Assembly (NCBI RefSeq): GCF_009362845.1
Contig: NZ_WHNW01000006.1
Span: 1-64,000, forward strand
Source: Ostreibacterium oceani
GTDB taxonomy: Bacteria > Pseudomonadota > Gammaproteobacteria > Cardiobacteriales > Ostreibacteriaceae
Reading direction: 5' to 3'
DNA length: 64,000 nucleotides
Under the pieces are notes generated by a model that saw only the letters and a program-made list of their open reading frames with translations, did not search any database and was not told the DNA's origin. Within the stretch, counting starts at the first letter, position 1; each line of letters starts with the position of its first letter. Of the stretch, positions 1 to 8,731 are shown one piece after another. Both the position numbers and the translations under genes were made by a program.

Positions 1-141
1 GCTTGACACAGTGACGCTTGAGCAAACACAATTTATCGAACACAGATTAAACAACCGACCCCGAAAAGTACTAGACTACCAAACACCACTTGAGGTATTA
101 TCTAGATGTTAGACCGTTGCACTTGCAAATGGAATCCGCCC
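1..141 (+). mobile_element. 3' end of an IS30-family insertion sequence
   Basis: Only the right end of the element is in the window. It contains the last 36 codons of the transposase followed by a terminal inverted repeat-like stretch, GTTGCACTTGCAAATGGA, from about 114, ending near the CCGCCC at 136-141. The neighbouring acyltransferase reading frame on the minus strand is native up to about residue 268 and then runs into this IS sequence, which fixes the junction at roughly 141-145. The left end and the target duplication lie outside the window. Confidence 0.8.
2..112 (+). CDS. IS30-family transposase, C-terminal fragment (cut by window edge)
   Basis: The second reading frame is open from the window edge to a TAG at 110-112. 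It ends with RLNNRPRKVLDYQTPLEV, the typical C-terminus of IS30-family DDE transposases (the N-N-R-P-R-K and Y-x-T-P-x-E-V elements). The product would catalyse excision and insertion of the element. Only the extreme C-terminus is visible, so whether the copy is active cannot be judged. Confidence 0.85.
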   Translation, partial: LDTVTLEQTQFIEHRLNNRPRKVLDYQTPLEVLSRC

Positions 142-946
142 TTAAATAAAAACTTTGTAATAAAGGATAGCCAATCATTGAGTGCGCTCGACCCCAGTAG
201 TGGTTATGCAAAACAAAATGATATTGCGTAAATAGTAATAAAAAAATAGTCATGCTAATGATTGAAATGATGACGGTTTTTTTGTTTTGGAAAAAGCTCA
301 GTGGATTAATATGCTTAAAATAGTGCATGCTGGCTAAAATCATACCAAATGCGATGTAGCCAAACGGGGTAAAGAATCCCAATCCCAAATAAGGACGTTC
401 TTCTACCGGATGAAAATAAAAAGTGTAGCTACGCCAAATAATAGATAATGTGATGAGCACAAAGGCAATCATGAGAGTATGCTTTGCTGTTTTTAGCCAC
501 GGGCTTAAAAATGTCGCGATGACATAGAATAAGAATGAATAACTGAGCATCCACAATGTCCCGTTAATTGCTCCGCCAAATCCAGGGAAAAAAGATTGGA
601 CTGCAAACATGTGCGCAAGCAATACATGAATGCCATGCTCTGTGGTGATATAAAACGGCTTCATTAACAATACCGTTAGGATTAACACAAGGTAGTAAGG
701 TGGTAATAAAACGCTTGCTCGTCGTTTTAAAAAAGTTGCCTTGGAAAAGTTCTTATTTCTAAGTAAAGTTACACAGGTAAAGTAGCCCGTTAGAATATAA
801 AAGATAGGCACTCCGTGAGAAAGCCACTGTATTGGGGTGATAATCGGTGTGATATAATGCGAAAAATGCACAAAGAAAACGAGTAAGGCAGCGACGCCTC
901 GTAAAGCATACAGTGTGGCACTTTCTTGTTTTTTTACAGTCGCCAT
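98..946 (-). CDS. acyltransferase 3 family membrane protein, C-terminus truncated by IS30
   Basis: This is an integral membrane O-acyltransferase of the acyltransferase 3 (OafA/YrhL-like) family, which usually modifies surface polysaccharides. The N-terminus has the family signature LRGVAALLVFFVHFSHY (R-G-x-A-A ... H at about residues 16-30), followed by several hydrophobic helices. Family members usually have about 350-380 residues. Here the native sequence stops near residue 268, and the last 14 residues come from the inverted repeat and end of the IS30 element. At least one or two C-terminal helices are therefore missing and the gene is probably non-functional. The start ATG at 944-946 has a GAGG about 12 nt upstream. 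fur follows on the same strand after 81 nt. Confidence 0.8.
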   Translation of the reverse strand: MATVKKQESATLYALRGVAALLVFFVHFSHYITPIITPIQWLSHGVPIFYILTGYFTCVTLLRNKNFSKATFLKRRASVLLPPYYLVLILTVLLMKPFYITTEHGIHVLLAHMFAVQSFFPGFGGAINGTLWMLSYSFLFYVIATFLSPWLKTAKHTLMIAFVLITLSIIWRSYTFYFHPVEERPYLGLGFFTPFGYIAFGMILASMHYFKHINPLSFFQNKKTVIISIISMTIFLLLFTQYHFVLHNHYWGRAHSMIGYPLLQSFYLRADSICKCNGLTSR

Positions 947-1027
947 AGTGGAAAAGACCTCGAAATGAGTTTATCTGAGACGTTAGTGAAGCGAGTTTAA
1001 GGCTTATTAAATAGTACCACGGATGTT

Positions 1028-1444
1028 TTATTTTTTATTACTACAGTTTTTATTCTGGCAAATGCCATACAGTACCATATTGTGGTCTTCTAGCGTAAAG
1101 CCGTTTTCTTTGGCGATTTGTGTTTGTTGATTTTCGAGTTTTTGGTCAAAAAATTCGATGATTTTGTTGCATTTGGTGCAAATAATGTGGTCGTGGTGGT
1201 CGCCTGTGTCGATTTCGTACATGGCTTGCCCATTCTCAAAATTGAGTTTATTCAGCAGGCCGGCTTGTTCGAATTGCGCTAACACACGGTAGACGGTTGC
1301 TAAGCCAATGTCGTGCCCACGCTCACGTAATGTGCTAAAGACATCTTCAGCACTGAAATGATGATCGTCCGCGTTTTGTAATAATTCCAATATGGTGACG
1401 CGCGGAATAGTGACTTTGAGTCCCACTTGTTTGAGTTCTTTCAT
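1028..1444 (-). CDS. fur: ferric uptake regulator Fur
   Basis: Metal-dependent transcriptional repressor of iron uptake genes, 138 residues. The winged-helix DNA-binding domain covers about residues 1-80, with LATVYRVLAQFEQAGL in the recognition region. The dimerisation and metal domain has the HHDHIICTKC motif (H83-H84-D-H86, C89 and C92) typical of Fur. A second cysteine pair at the C-terminus (C129 and C134) is spaced C-x4-C. It is divergent from pyruvate kinase. A 15-bp palindrome lies in the shared upstream region, but no classical 19-bp Fur box is evident there. A second Fur-family protein in the window is assigned as Zur. Confidence 0.95.
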   Translation of the reverse strand: MKELKQVGLKVTIPRVTILELLQNADDHHFSAEDVFSTLRERGHDIGLATVYRVLAQFEQAGLLNKLNFENGQAMYEIDTGDHHDHIICTKCNKIIEFFDQKLENQQTQIAKENGFTLEDHNMVLYGICQNKNCSNKK

Positions 1445-1482
1445 AAATTAATTTCCGATTAACTGCCCTTAATCAATTTGAC

Positions 1483-1497
1483 TTGTATATAATACAA
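1483..1497. promoter_or_regulatory. 15-bp palindrome between fur and pyk
   Basis: TTGTAT-ATA-ATACAA is a perfect inverted repeat with 6-bp arms. It contains a TATAAT at 1488-1493 and lies between the divergent fur and pyk starts. It could be an operator for one or both genes. It does not match the Fur 7-1-7 consensus, and no good -35 is paired with the TATAAT, so the role is a guess. Confidence 0.35.
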
Positions 1498-1550
1498 CGA
1501 GAATGCAATAATTAAAAATTGAAACCTATTAACAGGTGTCGGAGGATGAG

Positions 1551-2993
1551 ATGCGAAGACAACGATTTGCGAAAATAGTAGCGACTTTGGGGCTAACGAG
1601 TAGCGACTCGGCCGTCATTGAACATTTGTTTTTAGCGGGTGTTGATGTTTTTCGCCTTAACTTTAGCCATGGCACCCACGAACAACACGCCATCAATATT
1701 AAAACGATTCGTGAAATTGAGGCAAAACACCAGCGCCCCATTGCGATTTTGCAAGATTTACAGGGGCCAAAATTTCGCGTGGGACAGTTTGTTGATAAAC
1801 AAGTGGCGCTAACATCGGGGCAGTCTTTTGTCTTTGACTGTGATCCGACACCAGGCGATGCCAGCCGCGTTTATTTGCCGCACCCTGAGATTTTCTCAGG
1901 CGCAAAGCCAGGCGATAGGCTATTAGTCGATGACGCACGCGTTTGTTTTAAAGTCACTGCGGTGACGCCTGAGCGGATTGATTGCTTGCATGTTTATGGC
2001 AAGGCCATTTCAAATAACAAAGGCATTAACTTGCCCGATACGGTATTGAGCGTATCGGTACTGACAGACAAAGACATTACCGATTTACAATTTGGCTTGT
2101 CACAAGGCGTTGACTATGTTGCCTTGTCCTTTGTGCAACGTGCCAGCGATATGTATCGGCTGCGTGAGATGGTTGGGGATCGCGCTAATATTCTGGCCAA
2201 AATAGAAAAACCCTCAGCAGTTGATGATATTGAAGCCATTCTTGAGGCCAGTGATGCCATTATGTTAGCGCGAGGCGATTTGGGGGTGGAATTCCCGCCT
2301 GAAGAATTGCCCAGTATCCAAAAAACCATCGTGCAAAAAGCCCGTGAAGTCGGCAAGCCAATCGTGATTGCCACGCAAATGCTAGAGTCTATGATTGACA
2401 GCCCTGTGCCGACCCGCGCTGAAGCAACCGATATTGATACAGCGATTTCGTCGGGCGCGGATGCCGTGATGCTGTCAGGGGAGACCGCCATCGGTAAATA
2501 CCCGATAGAGGCCGTTTCATTTATGAATCGTATGATCATCCAAACGGAAAAAGACTGGCGCTATCGTTCTGACATGAAACACGCCGCTTTTGGGCATGTA
2601 ACGACTTCAGAGGGCGCTATTTCTTTGGCGGTAAAAGCCATTGCTAATGCCATGCCCATTGTTGCTGTTGCGTGCTATACCACATCGGGGCGTTCTGCCA
2701 TTCGTTTAGGGCGAGAACGTGCACTAACGCCACTCATCGCCTTAACACCCAGCCAAGATACCGCGCGTAGGTTGCAGTTACACTGGGGCATTGATGCGTG
2801 TTTAATGCCAGACGTCGACAGATTTCAAACCATTGTTGCGGCAGCGACAGAGACGGTGAGGAAAAAAGGCTACGGCTCGCAAGGCAGTCCTGTGATTGTG
2901 ACAGCGGGTGTGCCATTCGGCCAATCGGGGACGACTAACACGCTCAGGTTAGCGATTATTGGTGCGGATGATTCGGCGCAAATTATTGCCTAA
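1551..2993 (+). CDS. pyk: pyruvate kinase
   Basis: Converts phosphoenolpyruvate and ADP to pyruvate and ATP in glycolysis. The N-terminus MRRQRFAKIVATLG aligns with the conserved start of the TIM-barrel domain. Further hallmarks are RLNFSHG, the catalytic ILAKIEKP lysine segment, LARGDLGVEFP and ATQMLESMI followed by PVPTRAEATD. Length is about 480 residues, normal for the family. The frame is open to a GTG at 1536, but GGAGG at 1541-1545 lies 5 nt before ATG 1551 and gives the homologous N-terminus, so ATG 1551 is chosen. No other glycolytic gene is adjacent. Confidence 0.95.
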   Translation: MRRQRFAKIVATLGLTSSDSAVIEHLFLAGVDVFRLNFSHGTHEQHAINIKTIREIEAKHQRPIAILQDLQGPKFRVGQFVDKQVALTSGQSFVFDCDPTPGDASRVYLPHPEIFSGAKPGDRLLVDDARVCFKVTAVTPERIDCLHVYGKAISNNKGINLPDTVLSVSVLTDKDITDLQFGLSQGVDYVALSFVQRASDMYRLREMVGDRANILAKIEKPSAVDDIEAILEASDAIMLARGDLGVEFPPEELPSIQKTIVQKAREVGKPIVIATQMLESMIDSPVPTRAEATDIDTAISSGADAVMLSGETAIGKYPIEAVSFMNRMIIQTEKDWRYRSDMKHAAFGHVTTSEGAISLAVKAIANAMPIVAVACYTTSGRSAIRLGRERALTPLIALTPSQDTARRLQLHWGIDACLMPDVDRFQTIVAAATETVRKKGYGSQGSPVIVTAGVPFGQSGTTNTLRLAIIGADDSAQIIA

Positions 2994-2997
2994 TAGC

Positions 2998-3047
2998 CAG
3001 TATCTAATAGTCGTTATCTAATGGGCGATATCTAATGGGCGGTATCA
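2998..3047. repeat. imperfect short tandem repeats after pyk
   Basis: Three to four imperfect copies of a unit like TATCTAATGGGCG follow the pyk stop codon. It is one of many slippage-type repeats in this window. Confidence 0.6.
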
Positions 3048-3185
3048 TGCTAAGACACTCAGTCATCACGCAGCAAATGGATAATCTGTGTGCATATTTG
3101 TGTGGAATTAGTCAGTGTAAATAGCCGTTGTAAATAGACAGTGTAAGTGATTGACTGAAAAAAAAGAGCGAATAAGGTGAGCGTC

Positions 3186-3995
3186 ATGCCAATAAAACAA
3201 AAACAGGCCTTAACCATCATGGGGATGTCTGGTGTCGGTAAAACAACGTTATCAAGAAAGCTACCGCGTAATAAGTGGTTTCATTACTCGGGCGACTATC
3301 GTATTGCAACACACTATTTAGCGGATGCGATTGGTGACTTTTTAAAACACGAAGCCATGCAATCAGCCGTGTTGAAAGGCTTGTTAAAAAGTGATTCGGT
3401 CTCTGTGACCCCTAACGTCAGTATTGATAATTTAGCGGTGGTGTCGGCGTTTATTGGAAAATTGGGGAAAACGGCGCTAGGTGGTACGCCATTGGCAACT
3501 TTTCAGCAGCGACAGGCGCTTCATCATCGTGCTGAAGTCGCGGCAACTTACGATATTGGTTATTTTAAGCAACGGGCGCAATCAATATACGGCTACGACT
3601 ACTTTTTACATGATGCGGGTGGGAGTATTTGTGAATTAGATGACGAGGCGGCGATTGAGTACGTGAGCCGAGAAACTCAAATCATCTATCTGCACGCCGA
3701 TGATGAAATGATTGCCGATATTACACAACGTGCGCTGGATTACCCTAAGCCATTGTATTATAAAAATGATTTTATTCGTCAACAAATTAAAACTTACGTA
3801 GATGAAGTTGGCTTGCCCCATATCGATGCCGCCGTCCCTGATGAATTTATTCGTTACGTGGTGCCCAAACTCATGCAGCACCGCAGTCAGCGTTATTTGT
3901 CTATCGCCGAACGTTATGGGAAAATTATAGACGCCAAAGATATTTTTGCCGTGCGCGATGAAAAAGATTTTTTGGCGTTAATTGAGCAACGTTAG
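3186..3995 (+). CDS. P-loop ATPase of unknown function
   Basis: A protein of about 269 residues with a clear Walker A motif, GMSGVGKTTLSRKL, at residues 13-26, so it binds and probably hydrolyses ATP or GTP. The rest looks like a soluble protein. A hydrophobic strand ending in FLHDAGGS (about residues 143-150) may contribute to the nucleotide site. Similar stand-alone ATPases occur in proteobacteria, but I know of no established function. A GTG at 3177 is also in frame. ATG 3186 is preferred because AAGGTG at 3174-3179 is well placed as its ribosome binding site. The gene stands alone between pyk and metA. Confidence 0.8.
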   Translation: MPIKQKQALTIMGMSGVGKTTLSRKLPRNKWFHYSGDYRIATHYLADAIGDFLKHEAMQSAVLKGLLKSDSVSVTPNVSIDNLAVVSAFIGKLGKTALGGTPLATFQQRQALHHRAEVAATYDIGYFKQRAQSIYGYDYFLHDAGGSICELDDEAAIEYVSRETQIIYLHADDEMIADITQRALDYPKPLYYKNDFIRQQIKTYVDEVGLPHIDAAVPDEFIRYVVPKLMQHRSQRYLSIAERYGKIIDAKDIFAVRDEKDFLALIEQR

Positions 3996-4151
3996 CGACA
4001 TTAGCTTGCCGCTAATCAAAAATTAAGCGATATTGTTAGTCGCGTTTATCGCCACGTTTATCGCCGCGGTCATAGTCACTGTCAGTCGCAATGCGTTGTT
4101 ATTGAATATGAGAGTATGAATGAGAGTATGAAAAGATAATGAGAGTGTATC

Positions 4152-5216
4152 ATGCCAATTGTTGCCTATAATGATTTACCTTCGCTGGCGCGCATCGCGC
4201 AAGAAGGAATAGACGTTTTATCGCAGGAACGCGCGCAGCACCAAGATATTCGTGAATTGCATATCGGATTTTTGAATATGATGCCAGATGCCGCTTTTTT
4301 AGCGACTGAGCGCCAATTTTTTCGCCTAGTTAGTGCCGCAACCAGTATCGTGCAGATTTATATTCATCCGATTCGTTGTCTTGGTATTGAGCGAAATCCA
4401 GCAATCAGCGCACATGTGGCAGCATACTACGAGGAGTTTGAAGACATCAAGTCACAAGGCTTAGATGCCATTATCGTGACAGGTGCAAACCCCAAGCTCT
4501 CGGATTTGACACAAGAAGCCTACTGGCAGCATGCGACAGAGATATTTTCATGGGCTGAACACAATGTGGTGTCGGTGTTTTTCTCTTGTTTGGCAACTCA
4601 CGCGGTATTGCAGGCACAATATAATATTTACCGTCAGCCTTTGCCAGCCAAGCTATGGGGGATATTTTCGCATCGCGTTGCAGAGGGTCAGCACCCGTTG
4701 GTGGCAAATATTAATACGCGGTTTGATATGCCGCATTCGCGCTTTAACGACGTGTCCGCGCAGGCGTTTATCGACAATAACCTAAAACTGTTAGTCACTG
4801 GGGAAGACGCTGGCGTTGCTTTGGCGACTTCACGGGACGGCTTTCGTCAAGTATTTTGCCAAGGGCACCCTGAATACGACACCGCCAGTTTGTTAAAAGA
4901 GTATAAGCGTGAAATTTTACGGTTTGTCAGTGGGGAGCGCACGGATTACCCCGATTTTCCGCATGGCTATTTATCGCCTAACGTCCAAGACCAATTGCAA
5001 ACCTTTCGCGCGCAATTAATCAAAAATGCCGTGGCAGTTGCCGACTTTCCTGATAGCGATGTACTATCGGCAATCGATAATACGTGGCGAGACACTGCCA
5101 AGGCGATTTTTAGCAATTGGATTGGGTTAGTTTATCGGGTTACCCACGTTGATCGCGCGCAGTGGTTTATGGCGGGTGTTGATCCTGATGACCCACTAGC
5201 ACGTTGGTATCGCTGA
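4152..5216 (+). CDS. metA: homoserine O-acyltransferase (MetA family)
   Basis: Transfers a succinyl or acetyl group to homoserine, the first committed step of methionine synthesis. The glutamine-amidotransferase-like fold has a catalytic triad: cysteine in VFFSCLATHAV (C146), histidine and glutamate in CQGHPEYD (H239, E241). The family motif MPHSRFND is at about 193-200, and FLNMMPDAAFLATERQF near residue 40 is characteristic. Length is 354 residues, slightly longer than the about 310 of enterobacterial MetA. Acyl donor specificity cannot be decided by eye. The gene is monocistronic and convergent with msrQ. Confidence 0.9.
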   Translation: MPIVAYNDLPSLARIAQEGIDVLSQERAQHQDIRELHIGFLNMMPDAAFLATERQFFRLVSAATSIVQIYIHPIRCLGIERNPAISAHVAAYYEEFEDIKSQGLDAIIVTGANPKLSDLTQEAYWQHATEIFSWAEHNVVSVFFSCLATHAVLQAQYNIYRQPLPAKLWGIFSHRVAEGQHPLVANINTRFDMPHSRFNDVSAQAFIDNNLKLLVTGEDAGVALATSRDGFRQVFCQGHPEYDTASLLKEYKREILRFVSGERTDYPDFPHGYLSPNVQDQLQTFRAQLIKNAVAVADFPDSDVLSAIDNTWRDTAKAIFSNWIGLVYRVTHVDRAQWFMAGVDPDDPLARWYR

Positions 5217-5267
5217 GGCCTTTGTTGCTGGCGCGAATGGCTGGCGTGAATGGCTGGTATAAATCAG

Positions 5268-5897
5268 CTAATGATTAATCTGATTTTTTCTAAGCTTTGA
5301 TTGCGGCGTTGATTTTTTTGCACGTTTGCGCAGCAGTAATAAGCCAATAAACAACAAGGAATAAATAACTGGTTCAGTATAATCACTTTTTACCTGCCAA
5401 GTGAAGTGCAAAATCACTAAGGCGGTAATCGGATAAATGAGCTTATGCAGCCGAGTCCAGTTCTTGCCTAGTTTTTTCATCATGCGTTTGGTGGAAGTCA
5501 CCGCGAGCGGGGTCATCAGCAGCAATGCGCTCATGCCGACAAAAAGGTATTTCTTTTCGATGGCTTCGTGCAATACGCCCATAAGATTAAAGCTCTGTTC
5601 AAACGCCACATAAATCAATAGATGCGAGGAGGCATAAAAAAAGGCGAAAAGCCCTAACATGCGGCGATAGGTCACCCAGTTTTTTTTCAGGCGTTGCCGA
5701 ATAGGCGTAATGGCCAAAGTAATCAACAAAAAACGCAATCCCCAATCACCCGTAATTTGCAGCATCTTATCGACAGGTTCTGCACCGAGTTGTTGCGCTA
5801 ACAGCTGATAAACCATCAGCAAAAAGGGCGTTAAACATAGGACAAAGAGCGTTATCTTTTTTAGTGTAGTGGCAGTGGGTCGTTTTATTATTGGCAT
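5268..5897 (-). CDS. msrQ: heme-binding membrane subunit MsrQ of the protein-methionine-sulfoxide reductase system
   Basis: Inner-membrane cytochrome that feeds electrons from the quinone pool to periplasmic MsrP, which repairs oxidised methionines in envelope proteins. The 209-residue protein has about six hydrophobic helices and family segments such as TGDWGLRFLLITLAITPIR, RRMLGLFAFFYASSHLLIY (the heme-ligand His region) and LHKLIYPITALVILHFTW. It lies downstream of msrP on the same strand, with a 121-nt gap full of short repeats. The C-terminus is lysine-rich. Confidence 0.93.
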   Translation of the reverse strand: MPIIKRPTATTLKKITLFVLCLTPFLLMVYQLLAQQLGAEPVDKMLQITGDWGLRFLLITLAITPIRQRLKKNWVTYRRMLGLFAFFYASSHLLIYVAFEQSFNLMGVLHEAIEKKYLFVGMSALLLMTPLAVTSTKRMMKKLGKNWTRLHKLIYPITALVILHFTWQVKSDYTEPVIYSLLFIGLLLLRKRAKKSTPQSKLRKNQINH

Positions 5898-5946
5898 AGG
5901 TGTTGTATTGGCGTAGGACGGCGCTAATCGATGGCATCTTTGTAAC

Positions 5947-6000
5947 GCGATAAAGCGATAAAGCGATACGATAAATCAAATCAAATCAAATCAAATCAAA
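5947..6000. repeat. tandem GCGATAAA and AAATC repeats between msrP and msrQ
   Basis: Almost three copies of GCGATAAA (5947-5968) are followed by five copies of AAATC (5973-5997). They fill the middle of the msrP-msrQ spacer, so copy-number change would alter the distance between the two genes of one operon. Confidence 0.85.
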
Positions 6001-6018
6001 TTAAAGATAGGTCTAGGC

Positions 6019-6987
6019 CTAGTAATATTTGGTCAAATCCATGCCGCGGTACAAATCAGCGACTTCATCTGCATAGCCATTGAATAATTGCGTTGGGATT
6101 TTGAATAGTCCACCGCCGATGACGCGTTCCTTTTTTTGGCTCCAACGCGGGTGATCAACGTTGGGATTGACGTTTGAATAAAAGCCGTATTCGCGGGCGT
6201 TAATTTGATTCCAAGTTGCGTGCGGCTCTTTTTCTACAAAACGAATGCCAACAATGGATTTTATGCTCTTAAACCCATACTTCCATGGCACGACAAGCCG
6301 TAACGGTGCGCCATTTTGATTGGGCATTGGTTTGCCGTATAGGCCATCAGCGATTAAGGTCAGTGGATGCATTGCTTCGTCAATCCGAAGTCCTTCACGG
6401 TAGGGCCAATCAATGCCTGTCCGATTGAAAAGCCCTTTGCGTTGATTCGGAAACTGCTCTGGGTCAACAAGCGTTTCAAAAGCCACGTACTTAGCTCGTG
6501 AATTGGGTTTGGCTAATTTGAGTAATTTATTGAGCTCAAACCCTTGCCAAGGAATCACCATAGACCAGCCCTCAACACAACGAAAACGATAAATGCGTTC
6601 TTCGCTGGCAAACATTTGGGCGAGTGCTTCTAATGTCCATGTTTTGGGGGCATCGCATTCGCCATCGACGCGCAGTGTCCAATTAGCGGTTGAGAAATCT
6701 TTTGCGAGTTCTGCAACCGCCTCTTTACCCGTTGAAAATTCATAGAAGTTGTTGTAGTTGGTGATGTGTTCATAGCTGGTGAGTGACTTTTTTAAATCCG
6801 CAATCGCATCGGGCTTGCTGGCTTGTGCGTGGCTGGTCTGAATCATCGGTGCAGCGATAGTACCCATGCCGAGTAACATGGCTTGTTGCATAAAACGACG
6901 GCGCGCGCGGTAATCGGCTTCTGATGTGATTTCGCTGGAAGCAATTTTTTTGGCAGTAATCTTTTTGGTGCGAAATGGCTGAGACAT
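6019..6987 (-). CDS. msrP: protein-methionine-sulfoxide reductase catalytic subunit MsrP
   Basis: Periplasmic molybdopterin enzyme that reduces methionine sulfoxide in proteins. The N-terminus carries a twin-arginine signal (RRRFMQQ at residues 29-35, then a hydrophobic stretch and a cleavage-like AQA at about 54-56). The oxidoreductase molybdopterin-binding domain follows, with the molybdenum-ligand cysteine in YRFRCVEGWSMVIPWQG (C137). GAPLRLVVPWKYGFKSIKS is also characteristic. Length is 322 residues, normal for the family. It is first in an msrPQ operon. Confidence 0.95.
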   Translation of the reverse strand: MSQPFRTKKITAKKIASSEITSEADYRARRRFMQQAMLLGMGTIAAPMIQTSHAQASKPDAIADLKKSLTSYEHITNYNNFYEFSTGKEAVAELAKDFSTANWTLRVDGECDAPKTWTLEALAQMFASEERIYRFRCVEGWSMVIPWQGFELNKLLKLAKPNSRAKYVAFETLVDPEQFPNQRKGLFNRTGIDWPYREGLRIDEAMHPLTLIADGLYGKPMPNQNGAPLRLVVPWKYGFKSIKSIVGIRFVEKEPHATWNQINAREYGFYSNVNPNVDHPRWSQKKERVIGGGLFKIPTQLFNGYADEVADLYRGMDLTKYY

Positions 6988-7286
6988 GGTTTTATCCTCG
7001 TAACGAACGGTTAGGCGCTTTGGTTAGGCGTTTTATTTACTTTATTTAGGTGGCATATAGCGATAGCGCAACATAAGCGCAATCAACTTGATTTATACGC
7101 ATAATACCTAATAATACGCAGCGAGTCATCGTTTGGTTTCATTGTTTTTTGCATTATTGCACTATATTGATTTGCATTATTTGCTTTGTATTGTTTGCTT
7201 TGTATTGTTTGTTGGCATGGGCTGTTAGTTCGTTGTGAATTGAGTATCGGACTTTAAATCAGCCATTGCAAGCTGGCAAGTAACAC
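6988..7286. other. 299-bp intergenic region between msrP and argB
   Basis: No gene is visible. It contains a 14-bp tandem duplication, TTTGCTTTGTATTG, at 7180-7207, embedded in an AT-rich stretch. The promoter for msrP on the minus strand should lie here but no convincing -35/-10 pair stands out. Confidence 0.6.
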
Positions 7287-8090
7287 TTATGCAGTAATGG
7301 TCGTGCCCACTGGTTCGCCTGCGAGTAACTGAGCTAATTGTGCAGGCTGGCGACCATCCATGATGTGGACTTTGTTGACGGCTGATAGACAGTCCATTGC
7401 CGCGTAGACTTTGGGTATCATGCCGCTGTGGATGATTTTTTGCTTGACTAGGTCTGCAATTTGCGCACAGTTAATGTGAGGGATGACGTGTTGATTCGCA
7501 TCCATTAGTCCTGGGATATTACTCATCATAACCAAATGCGTTGCGTTGAGTGCTTTGGCAATTGCTGCTGCGGCGTCGTCGGCGTTGACATTATACGTAT
7601 TGCCGTCAAGGCCTAGCGCAAGCGGTGAAATCACCGGGATAAAGCGGGCGTTAATCAATGTCGTTAGCAAATGCGTCTGTATTTGCTTAATGTGTCCGAC
7701 GTAGCCTAAGTCAATGGGTTGGCCTTGTGCGTTTTGTTGGCGTTTTTCGGCGAGTATTGTTGGGCCGTCTTTGCCACTCAGTCCAGCGGCGTGTCCGCCC
7801 AGTGCGTTGATGCCTGTCACCAGTTGCTTGTTCACTTGACCGCTTAGGACCATTTCGGCAACATCAAGCGTGTCTTGGTTGGTGTAGCGCAGGCCATCAA
7901 CAAATTGGACGTCTAGTGATAATGCTTTCAGTAAGGTGTCGATTTGTGGGCCACCGCCGTGGACAATAACAGGGTAGAGGGTCGTGTTCGTCTGGGTAAT
8001 GCGGTGTATGGCCTGACTGAATTGTTGGATAGACTCAGCGGTTAGTGCGTTACCACCAAATTTGATGACAGCGATTTTTATGTGCGACAT
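7287..8090 (-). CDS. argB: acetylglutamate kinase
   Basis: Phosphorylates N-acetylglutamate in the second step of arginine synthesis. The 267-residue amino-acid-kinase fold has the N-terminal VIKFGGNAL and the VIVHGGGPQID phosphate-binding loop. NVNADDAAAAIAKAL, MMSNIPGLMD and SGMIPKV complete the substrate and ATP sites. Length matches the short, arginine-insensitive type found in enterobacteria. It is followed on the same strand by nothing closer than msrP, and dut and coaBC lie upstream in the same orientation. Confidence 0.95.
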   Translation of the reverse strand: MSHIKIAVIKFGGNALTAESIQQFSQAIHRITQTNTTLYPVIVHGGGPQIDTLLKALSLDVQFVDGLRYTNQDTLDVAEMVLSGQVNKQLVTGINALGGHAAGLSGKDGPTILAEKRQQNAQGQPIDLGYVGHIKQIQTHLLTTLINARFIPVISPLALGLDGNTYNVNADDAAAAIAKALNATHLVMMSNIPGLMDANQHVIPHINCAQIADLVKQKIIHSGMIPKVYAAMDCLSAVNKVHIMDGRQPAQLAQLLAGEPVGTTITA

Positions 8091-8178
8091 GTTTGAGTAG
8101 GGTGCGGATTAAATGCGTTGATAAAGGGCTTTGACAAAGGGGCGTTTTTCGGGACAAGAAATAGGCTGAGACCAAGGA

Positions 8179-8667
8179 CTATTTAGGTGTGTCCTTTATT
8201 TCTGTGGAACGGTCCTTTATTCCTGTGGAGCCAAAGCCACCATCCCCTCGGTCAGAGTCAGAGAAGTCGGAAACGAGGTCGAATTCTACCTGTGCAACGG
8301 GCAGGATAACCAGTTGCGCAATGCGGTCACCCACTTGTAATTCAAAAGGTTTGTCACTACGGTTCCAGCAAGAGACGAATAGCTGCCCTTGATAGTCAGA
8401 GTCAATCAGACCCACCAAATTGCCAAGAACAATGCCGTGTTTGTGTCCTAAGCCTGAGCGGGGCAAAATGACTGCTGCGTAGTTGGGGTCAGCGATATGA
8501 ATAGCCATCCCTGTTGGAATGAGTTGTGTCTCACCTGGGGTAATGGTTAAATCGGTTTCGGGTAAGGCGCGCAAATCCAATCCCGCAGCGCCTGCTGTGG
8601 CATAGGCGGGTAAGGGAAATTGAGTGCCGAGGCGGTTGTCGAGAATTTTAATGGCTAATTTTTTCAT
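8179..8667 (-). CDS. dut: dUTP diphosphatase
   Basis: Hydrolyses dUTP to dUMP and pyrophosphate, keeping uracil out of DNA and supplying dTMP synthesis. All five trimeric dUTPase motifs are present in order: [44 protein letters not shown] and the C-terminal P-loop-like [10 protein letters not shown]. The tail after motif 5 contains a small in-frame duplication ([10 protein letters not shown]). It sits in a coaBC-dut-argB run on the minus strand. coaBC-dut adjacency is common in gammaproteobacteria. Confidence 0.96.
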   Translation of the reverse strand: MKKLAIKILDNRLGTQFPLPAYATAGAAGLDLRALPETDLTITPGETQLIPTGMAIHIADPNYAAVILPRSGLGHKHGIVLGNLVGLIDSDYQGQLFVSCWNRSDKPFELQVGDRIAQLVILPVAQVEFDLVSDFSDSDRGDGGFGSTGIKDRSTEIKDTPK

Positions 8668-8731
8668 GGTAACTTGTCAGTGTTAGAGTGAGTGATGAAT
8701 GATGAATTATGAATGATTGGCAGTGGATAGC

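Noticed and set aside
1536-1550. GTG start extending pyruvate kinase by five codons
   Set aside because: GGAGG at 1541-1545 lies inside the extension and is correctly spaced for ATG 1551, which also gives the homologous N-terminus.
2114-2539. 141-codon minus-strand frame inside pyruvate kinase
   Set aside because: Antisense shadow of a well-conserved gene, with serine/isoleucine-rich low-complexity translation. Similar antisense frames in ftsH, rpoD, uvrD and recG were dropped for the same reason.
5947-6000. CRISPR array
   Set aside because: Units are 5 and 8 bp with no spacers. None of the tandem repeats in the window has repeat-spacer structure, and no cas genes are present.
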